The notes beneath the pieces were generated by a model. The model saw only the letters and a program-made list of their open reading frames with translations. It searched no databases and was not told where the DNA came from. A DNA stretch of 64,000 nucleotides from Amycolatopsis aidingensis (GTDB lineage Bacteria > Actinomycetota > Actinomycetes > Mycobacteriales > Pseudonocardiaceae), in contig NZ_CP076538.1 of the NCBI RefSeq assembly GCF_018885265.1, forward strand, positions 496,001 to 560,000, read 5' to 3'. The position numbers and the translations under genes were made by a program. Below, one piece after another: positions 43,609-52,298 of this stretch; position 1 is the stretch's first letter; every line of letters begins with the position of its first letter.

Positions 43609-44393
43609 GCCGAGACAGCACGACACGGCATCCCGCGCCCGGGGTGCTGCGGGAGGTGTCCCCGGTGGCCTCGGTGTTGCTGGAGGACAACCCTTCGGTG
43701 ATGACCCTGGAGGGCACGAACAGCTGGGTCCTGCGGGCCCCCGGCGCACGTGGCTGCGTGGTGGTCGACCCCGGCTACGACGATCCCGCCCACCTGGACC
43801 GGCTGGCCGAGGTCGGCCTGGTGGAGCTGGTGGTGCTCACCCACCACCACCCCGACCACGCCGAGGGCGCACCCCGGTTCGCCGAGCGGGTGGGTGCGCC
43901 GGTCCGCGCCTTCGACCCGGGGCTGTGCCGTGGCTCGGGCCGGCTGCGGCCAGGCGAGGAGCTGGTGGCGGCCGGGCTGCGGATCGAGGTGCTGCACACC
44001 CCAGGGCACACCAGGGACTCGGTCTCCCTGCGGCTGGAGCATGCCGGGCGCCCGCAGGTGCTGACCGGTGACACCGTGCTCGGCCGTGGCACCACCGTGC
44101 TGACCGATCTCGGCGACTACCTGGACACGCTGGACGTGCTGTGCGAGCTGCCGCCGGACACCCTCGGGCTGCCGGGACACGGGCCGGAGCTTGCCGACCT
44201 CGGCGCGGTGGCCAGGGAGTACCGCGAGCACCGCAGGCAACGGCTGGACCAGGTGCGCGCGGCCCTGCGCGAACTCGGGCCGGACGCCACCCCGCGGCAG
44301 GTGGTGGAGCTGGTCTACGCCGATGTCGACCGCTCGCTGTGGGGGCCTGCGGAGGCCAGCGTCACCGCCCAGTTGGAGTACCTCCGCCGATAG
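43605..44393 (+). CDS. metallo-beta-lactamase-fold hydrolase
   Basis: A 262-residue MBL-fold enzyme with the zinc motif THHHPDHAEG (near 80; HxHxDH), GHT in HTPGHTRDS (near 135), GDTVLGRG (near 155) and GLPGHGP (near 188). The C-terminal domain is helical (winged-helix-like), as in LACTB2/Rv3677c relatives, some of which are RNases. It follows the NUDIX gene with overlapping GTGA. Confidence 0.9.
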   Translation: MSRDSTTRHPAPGVLREVSPVASVLLEDNPSVMTLEGTNSWVLRAPGARGCVVVDPGYDDPAHLDRLAEVGLVELVVLTHHHPDHAEGAPRFAERVGAPVRAFDPGLCRGSGRLRPGEELVAAGLRIEVLHTPGHTRDSVSLRLEHAGRPQVLTGDTVLGRGTTVLTDLGDYLDTLDVLCELPPDTLGLPGHGPELADLGAVAREYREHRRQRLDQVRAALRELGPDATPRQVVELVYADVDRSLWGPAEASVTAQLEYLRR

Positions 44394-44424
44394 GGGATGT
44401 CGTGGCTCCCGGAACAGACGCTGT

Positions 44425-45687
44425 TCAAGAGGTGGCGGCCATCCGGACCGGCTCGGGAACGTCCTTGGCCCCGGCCCGGACGGTCCCGCGCAGCAGCCAG
44501 ACCACCACGGCCAGCAGCACTGCCGCCCCGGCCGCGGTCAGGAACGCGGTGGGCGGGCCACCGTGCTCGACCAGGTAACCACTCACCGACTGGCCGGCCG
44601 CCAGGCCCAGTGTGACCGCGGTGAGCACCCAGCCGAATGCCTCGGCCGCGGTGCCCTTCGGGGCGACCACCTCGATCACCGCGGAATGCGTCGTCGACTG
44701 CGGGGTGATCAGCGCGCCCGCGGCCAGCATCGCCAGTGCCAGTCCCCACAACGTGCCGGGCAGGGCCAGCAGGGCCACCAGCGCCCCGAACCCGCCAAGC
44801 AGCACCGGCAACCGCACCGGCATGGTGCGTGGCCATGGGCGCAGGCTGTAGGCCACCCCGAAGCCGACCGAGCTGACCGACCACACCGAGAGCAACAGTC
44901 CGCCGACCGCGGGGTGCCCGGCCTGGGTCGACGCCGCCGGGACGGCGACCTCCACGAACCCGAGTACGACGCCGAAGCCGAACACGGCGATCGCCAGGGT
45001 GCGCATGCCCGGGCTGGCCAGCGCGCCGAGCAGGCTGCCAGCGGACCGCTCGGCAGGGCCCCAGGCCCGCACGGCCGGGCTGAGCGCGAAACAAGTGGCC
45101 CCGAGGATCATGCAGGCGGCGCCGAGTGCCATCCCGGTTCCCGGCCACGGTGCGGCGATCAGCAGCCCGGCGATCCCGGGCCCGAGGATGAAGAACACCT
45201 CCATGCTGATCGCCTCGTAGGAGAACGCGGCGTTGCGGGCCGGCCCTGGCGGCAGCAGCCTGCTCCACAGCGCCCTGGAGGCCGAACCGGTCATCGGCTC
45301 GGTCAGGCCGATGCAGGCGGACAGGGCCACCAGCATGGGGGTCGGCGCGCGGGACTCGATCGCGATGATCAACACGGTCATCGCCGTGAGGAACAGTCCG
45401 ATGGCGGTCAGCAACGGCCGGGTCGGGCCGAACCGGTCCATCAGCCTGCCCTGTACGACCGCGCCCACCGCGACCCCGATCAGGGCGCTGGCGGACACCA
45501 GTCCGGCGATCGCGAAGGAACCGGTAGTGCGTTGCACATACAGCAACGCGGAGATGCCGATCATCGCGATGGGTAGTCTGGCCAGCACGGACGCCGCCGC
45601 CGGACCACGCGCGCCGGGCGTGGTCAGTGCGGCGCGGTAGTCGGCGAGTGAAGCGCGGCCTTCCGCGGCCTGGGCAGACTGGGACAC
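44425..45687 (-). CDS. MFS transporter
   Basis: A 420-residue 12-helix transporter with QGRLMDRFGPTRPL (loop 2-3 motif, near 78). It resembles the MFS protein at 14550 in layout. CATACT lies 7 nt before the GTG, so a leaderless start is likely. GTACCA-N12-TGGTAC and a CCACCGG-TTTT-CCGGTGG hairpin lie just upstream. It is absent from the M. tuberculosis block and interrupts it. Confidence 0.85.
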   Translation of the reverse strand: MSQSAQAAEGRASLADYRAALTTPGARGPAAASVLARLPIAMIGISALLYVQRTTGSFAIAGLVSASALIGVAVGAVVQGRLMDRFGPTRPLLTAIGLFLTAMTVLIIAIESRAPTPMLVALSACIGLTEPMTGSASRALWSRLLPPGPARNAAFSYEAISMEVFFILGPGIAGLLIAAPWPGTGMALGAACMILGATCFALSPAVRAWGPAERSAGSLLGALASPGMRTLAIAVFGFGVVLGFVEVAVPAASTQAGHPAVGGLLLSVWSVSSVGFGVAYSLRPWPRTMPVRLPVLLGGFGALVALLALPGTLWGLALAMLAAGALITPQSTTHSAVIEVVAPKGTAAEAFGWVLTAVTLGLAAGQSVSGYLVEHGGPPTAFLTAAGAAVLLAVVVWLLRGTVRAGAKDVPEPVRMAATS

Positions 45688-45689
45688 GC

Positions 45690-45738
45690 GTACCAGTATG
45701 CCGAAAATGGTACGGAGGTACCACCGGTTTTCCGGTGG
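45690..45738. promoter_or_regulatory. inverted repeats upstream of the MFS gene
   Basis: GTACCA (45690-45695) and TGGTAC (45708-45713), overlapping GGTAC-N3-GGTACC, lie at the MFS promoter and look like an operator. CCACCGG-TTTT-CCGGTGG (45721-45738) is a separate 7-bp hairpin. No regulator gene is adjacent. Confidence 0.4.
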
Positions 45739-45907
45739 GCAGGCTCACTCGTCGGAGGATTCGGTCTCGGTTAGGTAACGGAAGCGGGTTTTTCGCGAGA
45801 TCCGCGCAACGAATCGATCGAGAAAGCGTCCTTGAGAGTGAACGGCCTTGAGTTGGTGGGTAGGGGTCGTGCGATGGTTGACCAACTGAACCAGCTGAAC
45901 CAAGTTT

Positions 45908-46025
45908 CCCTCCGGATTCAGGTCGGGGCCTAACACCGGAGGGCGGGGAGCGCGGACTGTCGGGGGATGGTCCGCGCACGGCAAGAGGCCGGTGCGCCAC
46001 GTCGGGGGTGGCGCCCGGCCTCTTG
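45908..46025 (-). ncRNA. candidate 6C-type small RNA downstream of crp
   Basis: Reading the minus strand, stem 1 (46025-45982) is CAAGAGGCCGG plus GCGCCAC closed over CCCCGAC; stem 2 (45977-45950) is GCGCGGAC/GTCCGCGC with a loop containing CCCCCGA; stem 3 (45943-45908) is CCCTCCGG/CCGGAGGG. Two successive stems with C-rich loops are the hallmark of actinobacterial 6C RNA. The locus is gene-free and lies after the crp terminator. A U-tract is lacking, and the exact ends are unknown. Confidence 0.5.
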
Positions 46026-46046
46026 TCATGTCAGGGGTGACTGTGC

Positions 46047-46067
46047 GGTCCCGGCTCAGCCAGGACC
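46047..46067 (-). terminator. likely crp terminator
   Basis: GGTCCCGGC and GCCAGGACC pair over a 3-nt loop (one G-U on the RNA), 16 bp after the crp stop on the minus strand. Confidence 0.5.
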
Positions 46068-46082
46068 GACGTGTCGGGTCGG

Positions 46083-46757
46083 TCAGCGAGCCCGGCGTGC
46101 CAGCCGCTCCGGGTCCAGGATCAGCACGCTCTTGCCCTCAAGGCGCAGCCAGCCGCGGTGCGCGAAGTCGGCCAGCGCCTTGTTCACCGTCTCCCTGGAG
46201 GCGCCGACGAACTGGGCGATCTCCTCCTGAGTCAGGTCGTGAGTGACCCGCAGCAGTCCGGCCTCCTGGCTGCCGAAGCGCTGCGCCAGCTGCAGCAGCG
46301 CCCTGGCCACCCGGCCGGGAACGTCGGTGAAGATCAGCTCGGCGACCATGTTGTTGGTCCGGCGCAGCCTCCGCGCGACCACCCGGAGCAGCTGCTCGGC
46401 GATCTCCGGCCGGGTCGAGATCCACTGGCGCAGCGCGGCCCGATCCATAGTCACCGCGCGCACCTCGGTCACCGTGGTGGCGCTCGAGGTCCGCGGACCC
46501 GGGTCGAAGATGGACAGTTCACCGAACATGTCCGAGGGGCCGAAGATCCCGAGCAGGTTCTCCCTGCCGTCCGGGGACTTGCGGCCGATCTTCACCTTGC
46601 CGGACTGGATGATGTACAGCTTGTCACCAGGCTCGCCCTCGTTGAAGATCACGTGGCCCCGCGGGAACTCCACACTCTCCAAGGTTTGGGCGAGCGCCTC
46701 GGCCGCCGCGGGTTCCACGCCCTGGAAGATGCCCGCGCGGGCCAGGGTTTCGTCCAC
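46083..46757 (-). CDS. crp: CRP/FNR-family cAMP receptor protein
   Basis: A 224-residue global regulator, the same length as M. tuberculosis Crp (Rv3676) and nearly identical in recalled key stretches. The cyclic-nucleotide pocket is [18 protein letters not shown] (near 77-94), the dimer helix is [14 protein letters not shown] and the HTH is [20 protein letters not shown] (near 175-195). The GTG at 46757 follows AGGAGG by 6 nt; upstream in-frame starts are not needed. Confidence 0.95.
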   Translation of the reverse strand: MDETLARAGIFQGVEPAAAEALAQTLESVEFPRGHVIFNEGEPGDKLYIIQSGKVKIGRKSPDGRENLLGIFGPSDMFGELSIFDPGPRTSSATTVTEVRAVTMDRAALRQWISTRPEIAEQLLRVVARRLRRTNNMVAELIFTDVPGRVARALLQLAQRFGSQEAGLLRVTHDLTQEEIAQFVGASRETVNKALADFAHRGWLRLEGKSVLILDPERLARRAR

Positions 46758-46978
46758 CTCGTGCCTCCTCATCGTGTGGCGAGCCGTGATCCTCGGGCAG
46801 AGGAACGTGTCGCCTGCCACTCACATGCAGTCTAGGGCGTGCCGTGGACATCGGTCCGTGGCTCGCCGCCGGAGCGGCAAACCCGCCCGAGCGGGTGAGT
46901 AGCGGCTCCGGCGTGCGATCGTCCGGACACCGCCCGTGCGGTGACGGTGGCCGGGACGATCACGCCCAACGGGGGAGC

Positions 46979-47230
46979 CTAACTGCGGGCACGACGAGGG
47001 CGCAGCTTGGCTGCCCTTCCGCCGAGCCTGCGTAGCCGGAACAGCTCCAGCGCCCGCCCGATGCCGTGCCCGTACAGGGCCCTGACCTCGTTGGGTTGCG
47101 CCTGTTCCAGGAACTCCTCGACCTCTTCCTCGCGCACCGTCACGTTGCGCAGCCGGTTCTCCACCCGTTCCATGGCCAGCGCGAAGAACATGACCACGAG
47201 GGGCACCGCGATGACGAACCAGACAGTCAT
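46979..47230 (-). CDS. small membrane protein upstream of crp
   Basis: An 83-residue protein with one TM helix at the N-terminus (WFVIAVPLVVMFFALAM) and a charged, helical cytoplasmic tail ending in an Arg-rich stretch. It sits between crp and nth as does Rv3675 in M. tuberculosis, though it is shorter as I recall. GGAG lies close before the ATG. It is divergent from nth. Function unknown. The 221 bp between it and crp hold nothing obvious. Confidence 0.65.
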   Translation of the reverse strand: MTVWFVIAVPLVVMFFALAMERVENRLRNVTVREEEVEEFLEQAQPNEVRALYGHGIGRALELFRLRRLGGRAAKLRPRRARS

Positions 47231-47384
47231 GGACTCCAGAGTCTCCAGATCCTCGCTGATGGCGGCTCGATCTTGCGCCAGGTGTGTGTTGTGGTGTGTC
47301 GGCCGGCCAGCTCCCCTGGGTGCGGCACCTGCTCGGGCGGTGGGCGCTACCGCTGAGGTCGGATGGCGCCCGTAGGCTATCGGG

Positions 47385-48164
47385 GTGTCATCCGTCGCTC
47401 GAAGCGCCCCCCGAAAGGGTGGTGGCAGTAGTCGCTCTTTCGAGGGAGAGAGTCGGCTTGCGTTAGTGAGACGTGCCAGGCGTATGAAGCGTTGCCTCGA
47501 CGAGGCATATCCAAACGCCCATTGCGAGCTCGACTTCGGCACGCCGCTGGAACTGATCGTCGCCGTGGTGCTGTCCGCGCAGACCACGGATGTGCGGGTC
47601 AACTCGGTGACCCCGGCCCTGTTCGCGAAGTACCGCACCGCCGCCGACTACGCCGGGGCCGACCCGGTCGAGCTGGAGGAACTGCTGCGCCCGACCGGCT
47701 TCTTCCGGGCCAAGGCCAGGTCGTTGCTGCGGCTGGGCGCGGAGCTGGTCGAGCGGTTCGATGGCGAGGTCCCGCGCACCCTCGAGGAGCTGGTCACCCT
47801 GCCCGGGGTGGGCCGCAAGACCGCGAACGTGGTGCTCGGCAACGCCTTCGACGTGCCGGGGATCACAGTGGACACCCATTTCGGCAGGCTGGTCCGGCGC
47901 TGGGGCTGGACCGCGGAGGAGGACCCGGTCAAGGTCGAGCACGCGGTCGGTGCACTGATCCCGCGCAAGGAATGGACGATGCTCTCGCACCGGGTGATCT
48001 TTCACGGCCGCCGGATCTGCCACGCCCGTAAACCGGCCTGCGGTGCCTGCCCGCTGGCCAGGGACTGCCCTGCCTTCGGTGCGGGACCGACCGAGTTTCC
48101 CGAGGCGGCCAAGCTGGTGAAGGGACCGGAACGCGAGCACCTGCTGGCGATGGTGCCGCAGTGA
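47385..48164 (+). CDS. nth: endonuclease III
   Basis: A DNA glycosylase/AP lyase for oxidised pyrimidines. The 259-residue protein has the HhH motif [12 protein letters not shown] with the catalytic Lys (near 143), catalytic Asp in TVDTHFGR (near 162), and the [4Fe-4S] motif C-X6-C-X2-C-X5-C ([17 protein letters not shown], near 210-226). About 30 extra basic residues precede the fold. TAGGCT lies 6 nt before the GTG (leaderless). It heads an overlapping operon to marP. Confidence 0.95.
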   Translation: MSSVARSAPRKGGGSSRSFEGESRLALVRRARRMKRCLDEAYPNAHCELDFGTPLELIVAVVLSAQTTDVRVNSVTPALFAKYRTAADYAGADPVELEELLRPTGFFRAKARSLLRLGAELVERFDGEVPRTLEELVTLPGVGRKTANVVLGNAFDVPGITVDTHFGRLVRRWGWTAEEDPVKVEHAVGALIPRKEWTMLSHRVIFHGRRICHARKPACGACPLARDCPAFGAGPTEFPEAAKLVKGPEREHLLAMVPQ

Positions 48165-48826
48165 CGTCCCGGACCTCTCGAAGTTCCTGGACCTCGCCGA
48201 CCAGGGCCGCCGTCCTCAGATGGGGACTGGTCGCCGCGGTACTGGTACTGGCGGTGGTGGTCGCGGTGCTACCGCGCGGCGAGGACGAGGCGCCGGCCGG
48301 GCGGTCACCGGGGCCAAGCGCCGCGGATCTGACCCAGGCCAGGGCGCGGGCCGCTTTGCCACCGTGTCCCGGCGGTGGGCAGGGCGAGGTCGCTGCGCTG
48401 GCCGGGGTGCCTGCCACCTGCCTCGCCGACGGCTCCCCGGTTGATCTCGGTGCCGCGCTGGCGGGCCGGACCACCCTGGTGAACATCTGGGCCACCTGGT
48501 GCGCGCCCTGCCGGGAGGAACTGCCGGTGCTGGACGCCTACGCGCGGCGCCCTGGATCGGTGCCGGTGCTGGGCGTGCAGGTGGCCAGCAGCCAGGCTGA
48601 CGGCCTGGACCTGCTGGCCGAGCTGGGCGTGCGGCTGCCGAACCTGCACGATGGTGCGGGTATGACCGCGGGGCCGGTGCGCACGGCACTGCGGGTACCG
48701 CAGGCCCTGCCTGCCTCCTACCTGGTGACCGCCGATGGCGAGGTCCGGTTCATCGCGGATCCGCGGCTGTTCACCGATGTCGACGCGGTGCGCGCGGCTG
48801 TCGACTCCTACGGTGGTGCCACGTGA
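48161..48826 (+). CDS. TlpA-like membrane-anchored thioredoxin
   Basis: A 221-residue protein anchored by a TM helix (residues 18-38) with a periplasmic thioredoxin domain; active site [13 protein letters not shown] (near 110). A cis-Pro region [13 protein letters not shown] follows near 185. Cys63 and Cys83 could form another disulfide. It overlaps nth and the next NUDIX gene by GTGA and matches Rv3673c. Confidence 0.9.
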   Translation: MTSRTSRSSWTSPTRAAVLRWGLVAAVLVLAVVVAVLPRGEDEAPAGRSPGPSAADLTQARARAALPPCPGGGQGEVAALAGVPATCLADGSPVDLGAALAGRTTLVNIWATWCAPCREELPVLDAYARRPGSVPVLGVQVASSQADGLDLLAELGVRLPNLHDGAGMTAGPVRTALRVPQALPASYLVTADGEVRFIADPRLFTDVDAVRAAVDSYGGAT

Positions 48827-49530
48827 CTGGTGCGCTGGTGCGGCCGGGTACGGTTCCCGGCTGGTTACGCCCGCTGGTGGAGGTCAGTGGCGAGCTGGAC
48901 GCGCGGACCTTCACCGCCTTCCGCCCGCCCCGCGGCACCGCCACCCGCCCGGCCTCGGTGCTGGTGCTGTTCGGCGAGCAGCGTGGTGAGCCGGACGTGC
49001 TGCTGCTGCGCAGGGCCGAGACCCTCGGCTCGCATGCAGGCCAGGTGGCCTTCCCCGGCGGCGGGGCAGAGGACGGCGACGGCGGACCGGTGGCCACCGC
49101 GCTGCGGGAGGCCGAGGAGGAGACCGGCGTGGACCCCTCCGGGGTGCGCCCGGTCGCCCTGCTTCCGGAGCTGTACGTCCCGGTGTCCGGGTTCGCCGTC
49201 ACCCCGGTGCTGGCGCACTGGGACGCACCGTCCCCGGTGCGAGCCGTGGATCCGGGTGAGACCGCAGCGGTGGCGCGGGTGCCGATCGCCGAACTGGTCG
49301 CCCCGGAGAACCGTTTCCAGGTGCACAAGGCCGGTTCCGGATGGCGCGGCCCCGCCTTCGAGGTCGATGGCCTTTTCGTGTGGGGCTTCACCGCCGGGCT
49401 GCTCGCCGTCCTGCTCACCCTGGGTGGGTGGGAACGCGAATGGGACCGCTCGGATGTGCGGGACGTTGACGTAGCGTTGGCCGAGCACGAGGCCCGTACC
49501 AGGGCCGGATGGGACGACAGCAGTGGGTAG
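48823..49530 (+). CDS. NUDIX hydrolase, CoA-pyrophosphatase type
   Basis: A 235-residue NUDIX enzyme. LLLRRAETLGSHAGQVAFPGG (near 64-84) is the CoAse signature, and REAEEETGV (near 100) carries the metal-binding glutamates. It probably cleaves CoA or related nucleotides. It matches Rv3672c by position. It overlaps the TlpA gene by four bases and ends 9 bp before marP. Confidence 0.9.
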   Translation: MTGALVRPGTVPGWLRPLVEVSGELDARTFTAFRPPRGTATRPASVLVLFGEQRGEPDVLLLRRAETLGSHAGQVAFPGGGAEDGDGGPVATALREAEEETGVDPSGVRPVALLPELYVPVSGFAVTPVLAHWDAPSPVRAVDPGETAAVARVPIAELVAPENRFQVHKAGSGWRGPAFEVDGLFVWGFTAGLLAVLLTLGGWEREWDRSDVRDVDVALAEHEARTRAGWDDSSG

Positions 49531-49539
49531 GGAGCGGGC

Positions 49540-50727
49540 GTGAACTGGGTCGACGTGCTGGTCGTGCTGCTGGCCGTGCTGGCGGCGGTGTCCGGCGCGC
49601 GGCAGGGCGTGGTGATCGCACTGCCCGCCTTCCTCGGAGTGGTGCTGGGCGCGGTGCTCGGCATCCGGCTCGCCCCGCTGATCGTGGACCTGTTCGAGAG
49701 CGTGGTCGCCAGGGTCGCGTTCGCGGTGGCCACCGTGGTCTTCCTGATCGCGCTGGGGGAGACCCTCGGCGTGTGGATCGGCAACAGGATCAAACGCCGG
49801 ATCCGGTCTCCCAAGCTGTCCGGGGTGGACAACACCTTCGGCGCGATCGTGCAGGGTGCGGTGGTCTTCGTGGTCGCCTGGCTGATCGCGTTACCGCTGA
49901 CCAGCGTGGCCGGGCTGCCGGGACTGGCCTCGGCGATCAACAACTCGAAGGTGCTCGGCGGCGTCAACTCGGTGATGCCGCACGCGGCGCAGAACCTGCC
50001 CAACGAGCTGCGCAAGCTGCTGATCGACGAATCCGGGTTCCCGTTCATCCTCGAGCCGTTCGACAAGGCGCCGATCAACGAGATCGAGCCCCCGGATCCG
50101 AGCCTGCAGAACAGCCCGGTCGTGCAACAGTTGCGGGACAGCGTGCTGAAGGTGCGCGGCGCGGCGCCCTCGTGTTCCCGTGCGCTGGAGGGCACCGGGT
50201 TCGTGATCGCACCGCAGCGGGTGATGACCAACGCCCACGTGGTGGCCGGTACCAACGAGGTGGCGCTGGAGACCGGGCGGGGCAGGGTGCCTGCCAGGGT
50301 GGTGTACTTCGACCCGGAGACCGACGTCGCTATCCTCGCTGCGCCCGCGCTGGAGGCGCCGTCGATGCGGTTCGCGCCGCGGCCCGCACAGGCCGGGGAC
50401 GACGCGATCGTGCTCGGCTACCCGCTGGACGGCCCCTACACCGCGCGGGAGGCGCGGGTGCGGGCGCAGATCAACCTGCGTGGCCCGGACATCTACGACG
50501 AGCAGACCGTGCAGCGCCAGGTTTTCACCGTGCGCGGCGAGGTGCGCAGCGGAAACTCCGGCGGCCCTCTGGTGGACCCGAACGGCAGGGTGATCGGGGT
50601 GGTGTTCGGAGCCGCGGTGGACGACCAGGACACCGGGTTCGTGCTGACCGCCGAGGAGGTCCGCCCCGAGGTGCAGGCCGCGCCCGGCTTCGGCGCGCGG
50701 GTGAACACCGGCCCCTGCACGGCTTGA
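49540..50727 (+). CDS. marP: MarP-like membrane serine protease
   Basis: A 395-residue protein with four CvpA-type TM helices (residues 1-125) and a periplasmic chymotrypsin-fold protease: His233 in TNAHVVAG, Asp262 in ETDVAIL and Ser340 in SGNSGGPL, two or three positions from the known H235/D264/S343 of M. tuberculosis MarP. Cys212 and Cys393 could make the redox-sensitive disulfide. MarP is needed for acid resistance through cell-wall hydrolase processing. Confidence 0.94.
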   Translation: MNWVDVLVVLLAVLAAVSGARQGVVIALPAFLGVVLGAVLGIRLAPLIVDLFESVVARVAFAVATVVFLIALGETLGVWIGNRIKRRIRSPKLSGVDNTFGAIVQGAVVFVVAWLIALPLTSVAGLPGLASAINNSKVLGGVNSVMPHAAQNLPNELRKLLIDESGFPFILEPFDKAPINEIEPPDPSLQNSPVVQQLRDSVLKVRGAAPSCSRALEGTGFVIAPQRVMTNAHVVAGTNEVALETGRGRVPARVVYFDPETDVAILAAPALEAPSMRFAPRPAQAGDDAIVLGYPLDGPYTAREARVRAQINLRGPDIYDEQTVQRQVFTVRGEVRSGNSGGPLVDPNGRVIGVVFGAAVDDQDTGFVLTAEEVRPEVQAAPGFGARVNTGPCTA

Positions 50728-50747
50728 GCAACCGGTGCACGAACGGC

Positions 50748-51692
50748 TCAATCGGGCAGGCCGGCGAGGAAGTCCGTGAGCAGGTCCCCGGTCTGCCGCG
50801 CGGCCTCCAACTGCGGGAAATGTCCCACCTCGGGCAGGCGTTCGAACCGCGAGCGCGGCCCCAGCCACGGTGCCGAGGCGCGGGCGGTTGCCGGCAGTAC
50901 GCAGGCATCGTCCTCGCCGTGCAGCTGCAGCACGGGGACCCGCACCCGCGCGTCCACCGCCTCGGCGAACCGCCTGCCCTCACCGCGGAACTGGGCCCGG
51001 AAGGCCCAGCGGTAGTACTCCAGCGCGCTGTGCGCGACATGCGGTACCAGCATGGCCGCGCGCAGCCTGCGCGCGGTGTCGGCGAACTCGGCGGTCGCGC
51101 TCCACCGCGGGTGGGAGAACTCGCGCAGCCATCGCTCCACCGCCTCCGCCTCCGCACGGACCAGCCCGCGTTCCGGCAGCAGCGGGAGCTGGGCACGGAA
51201 CAGCTGCCCGAGCGCGCGGGTCTGGTTGGCAGGCCGCCTGCGCAGCGCGGTGCGCGGGATCGCGGCCCGCAGCGCCAGCGGGTGCGCGCCTGCCAGCACG
51301 CTCACCGAGCCGACCATTCTGGGATGCAGGGTCGCCGCCGTCCAGGCGAGCAGGCCGCCCCAGGCATGCCCGACCAGATGCGCCCTTGGCTCCCCGAGCG
51401 CGCGGACCAGTCCGGCCACGTCGCCGGACAGCGTCCAGGCGTCGTAGCCGCGGGGTGGTTTGTCCGAGTCCCCGTATCCGCGGAGGTCGACGGCTACCGC
51501 GCGGTACCCGGCCTCGGCCAGGGTGAGCAGCTGGTGCCGCCAGACCCACCAGAACCCGGCGAAGCCGTGCAGCAGCAACACCATCGGGCCGGAGCCTGCC
51601 TCCGCGATGTGCAACCGGATCCCGTTCGCGGAGACGTCGCGGTGCGTCCACGGGCCGTCGATCCGGACGCTGGACGGATCGGGTGCTCGCAC
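50748..51692 (-). CDS. alpha/beta hydrolase, EphE-like, altered nucleophile elbow
   Basis: A 314-residue hydrolase in the position of ephE (Rv3670). HGFAGFWWVW (oxyanion region, near 42), DLRGYGDSDKPPRGYD (near 70-85) and a late GHFPQLE histidine follow epoxide-hydrolase pattern. The elbow is VGHAWGG, so the nucleophile position (normally Asp or Ser) holds Ala. It may be non-catalytic or use another residue. Convergent with marP. Confidence 0.85.
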   Translation of the reverse strand: MRAPDPSSVRIDGPWTHRDVSANGIRLHIAEAGSGPMVLLLHGFAGFWWVWRHQLLTLAEAGYRAVAVDLRGYGDSDKPPRGYDAWTLSGDVAGLVRALGEPRAHLVGHAWGGLLAWTAATLHPRMVGSVSVLAGAHPLALRAAIPRTALRRRPANQTRALGQLFRAQLPLLPERGLVRAEAEAVERWLREFSHPRWSATAEFADTARRLRAAMLVPHVAHSALEYYRWAFRAQFRGEGRRFAEAVDARVRVPVLQLHGEDDACVLPATARASAPWLGPRSRFERLPEVGHFPQLEAARQTGDLLTDFLAGLPD

Positions 51693-51709
51693 CAGGCGGT
51701 TCTACCCGG

Positions 51710-52240
51710 TCAGCCGCGTTGCGCGCCGGGCACCGGCGCGGCCTGCTCCGGGGTGGTCGCCAGCTCGTCCCCGCTGTCGCGGCGGGGACGTAGCGCGGCC
51801 GCGGTCTCCCGGAAGCTGTTGATCGTGCGTTCCGGTGCGCGCAGCTTCTTCACCTTCAGGTAGCCGAGCAGCAGGAAGAACGCCACGGTCACGAGCATCA
51901 GCCCGAACACGATGGCGAAGGCCGCCCAGCGCTGCAGCCACTCGGACAGCAGCTCACCGAGGAAGAAAAAGAAGAAGAACGAGCTGTACAGCGCGACGAC
52001 CAGGGCGATGATGAAGAAGATGCTGCCCTTGAGGCCCTTCTTCGCCTCCCTGGCCACCTCGGACTTGGCGAGCTCGACCTCGGCGCGCACCAGGGTCGAG
52101 AGGTGCTCCGTGGCGTCCCGGACCAGGTTGCCGACCGAGCGGTCACCCTCGGCCGCGCCGTCGGCGTCTTCGGAGAGCGGAACGTAGGGCACCCAGCCAC
52201 CGCCGTCCTTGTCGTTGAATTGGTGCTTGGGGCTGCTCAC
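51710..52240 (-). CDS. phage-holin-family-type membrane protein (Rv3669-like)
   Basis: A 176-residue protein: acidic N-terminus, an amphipathic stretch SVGNLVRDATEHLSTLVRAE, then two TM helices (residues 85-110 and 118-140) with an unusual run of seven phenylalanines (SSFFFFFFLGE), and a charged tail. Members are annotated as phage holins (DUF1469-like) but are chromosomal envelope proteins. The GTG at 52240 is preferred; an ATG 9 nt upstream is possible. It lies upstream of the EphE-like gene in the same direction. Confidence 0.8.
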   Translation of the reverse strand: MSSPKHQFNDKDGGGWVPYVPLSEDADGAAEGDRSVGNLVRDATEHLSTLVRAEVELAKSEVAREAKKGLKGSIFFIIALVVALYSSFFFFFFLGELLSEWLQRWAAFAIVFGLMLVTVAFFLLLGYLKVKKLRAPERTINSFRETAAALRPRRDSGDELATTPEQAAPVPGAQRG

Positions 52241-52298
52241 GTGCCACATCGTGCCATGCGCCCCTCGGGCGGGCGCGCAGGGCGCGCAGGGGTGCTGG

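Noticed and set aside
45874..45933. ATG frame of 19 residues (plus strand) opposite the candidate 6C RNA
   Set aside because: It looked like a leader peptide before hairpins, but no plus-strand gene follows for 1.4 kb and the stems make better sense on the minus strand.
51710..52240. Prophage holin
   Set aside because: The family name suggests phage, but the gene lies in a conserved chromosomal block with no other phage gene.
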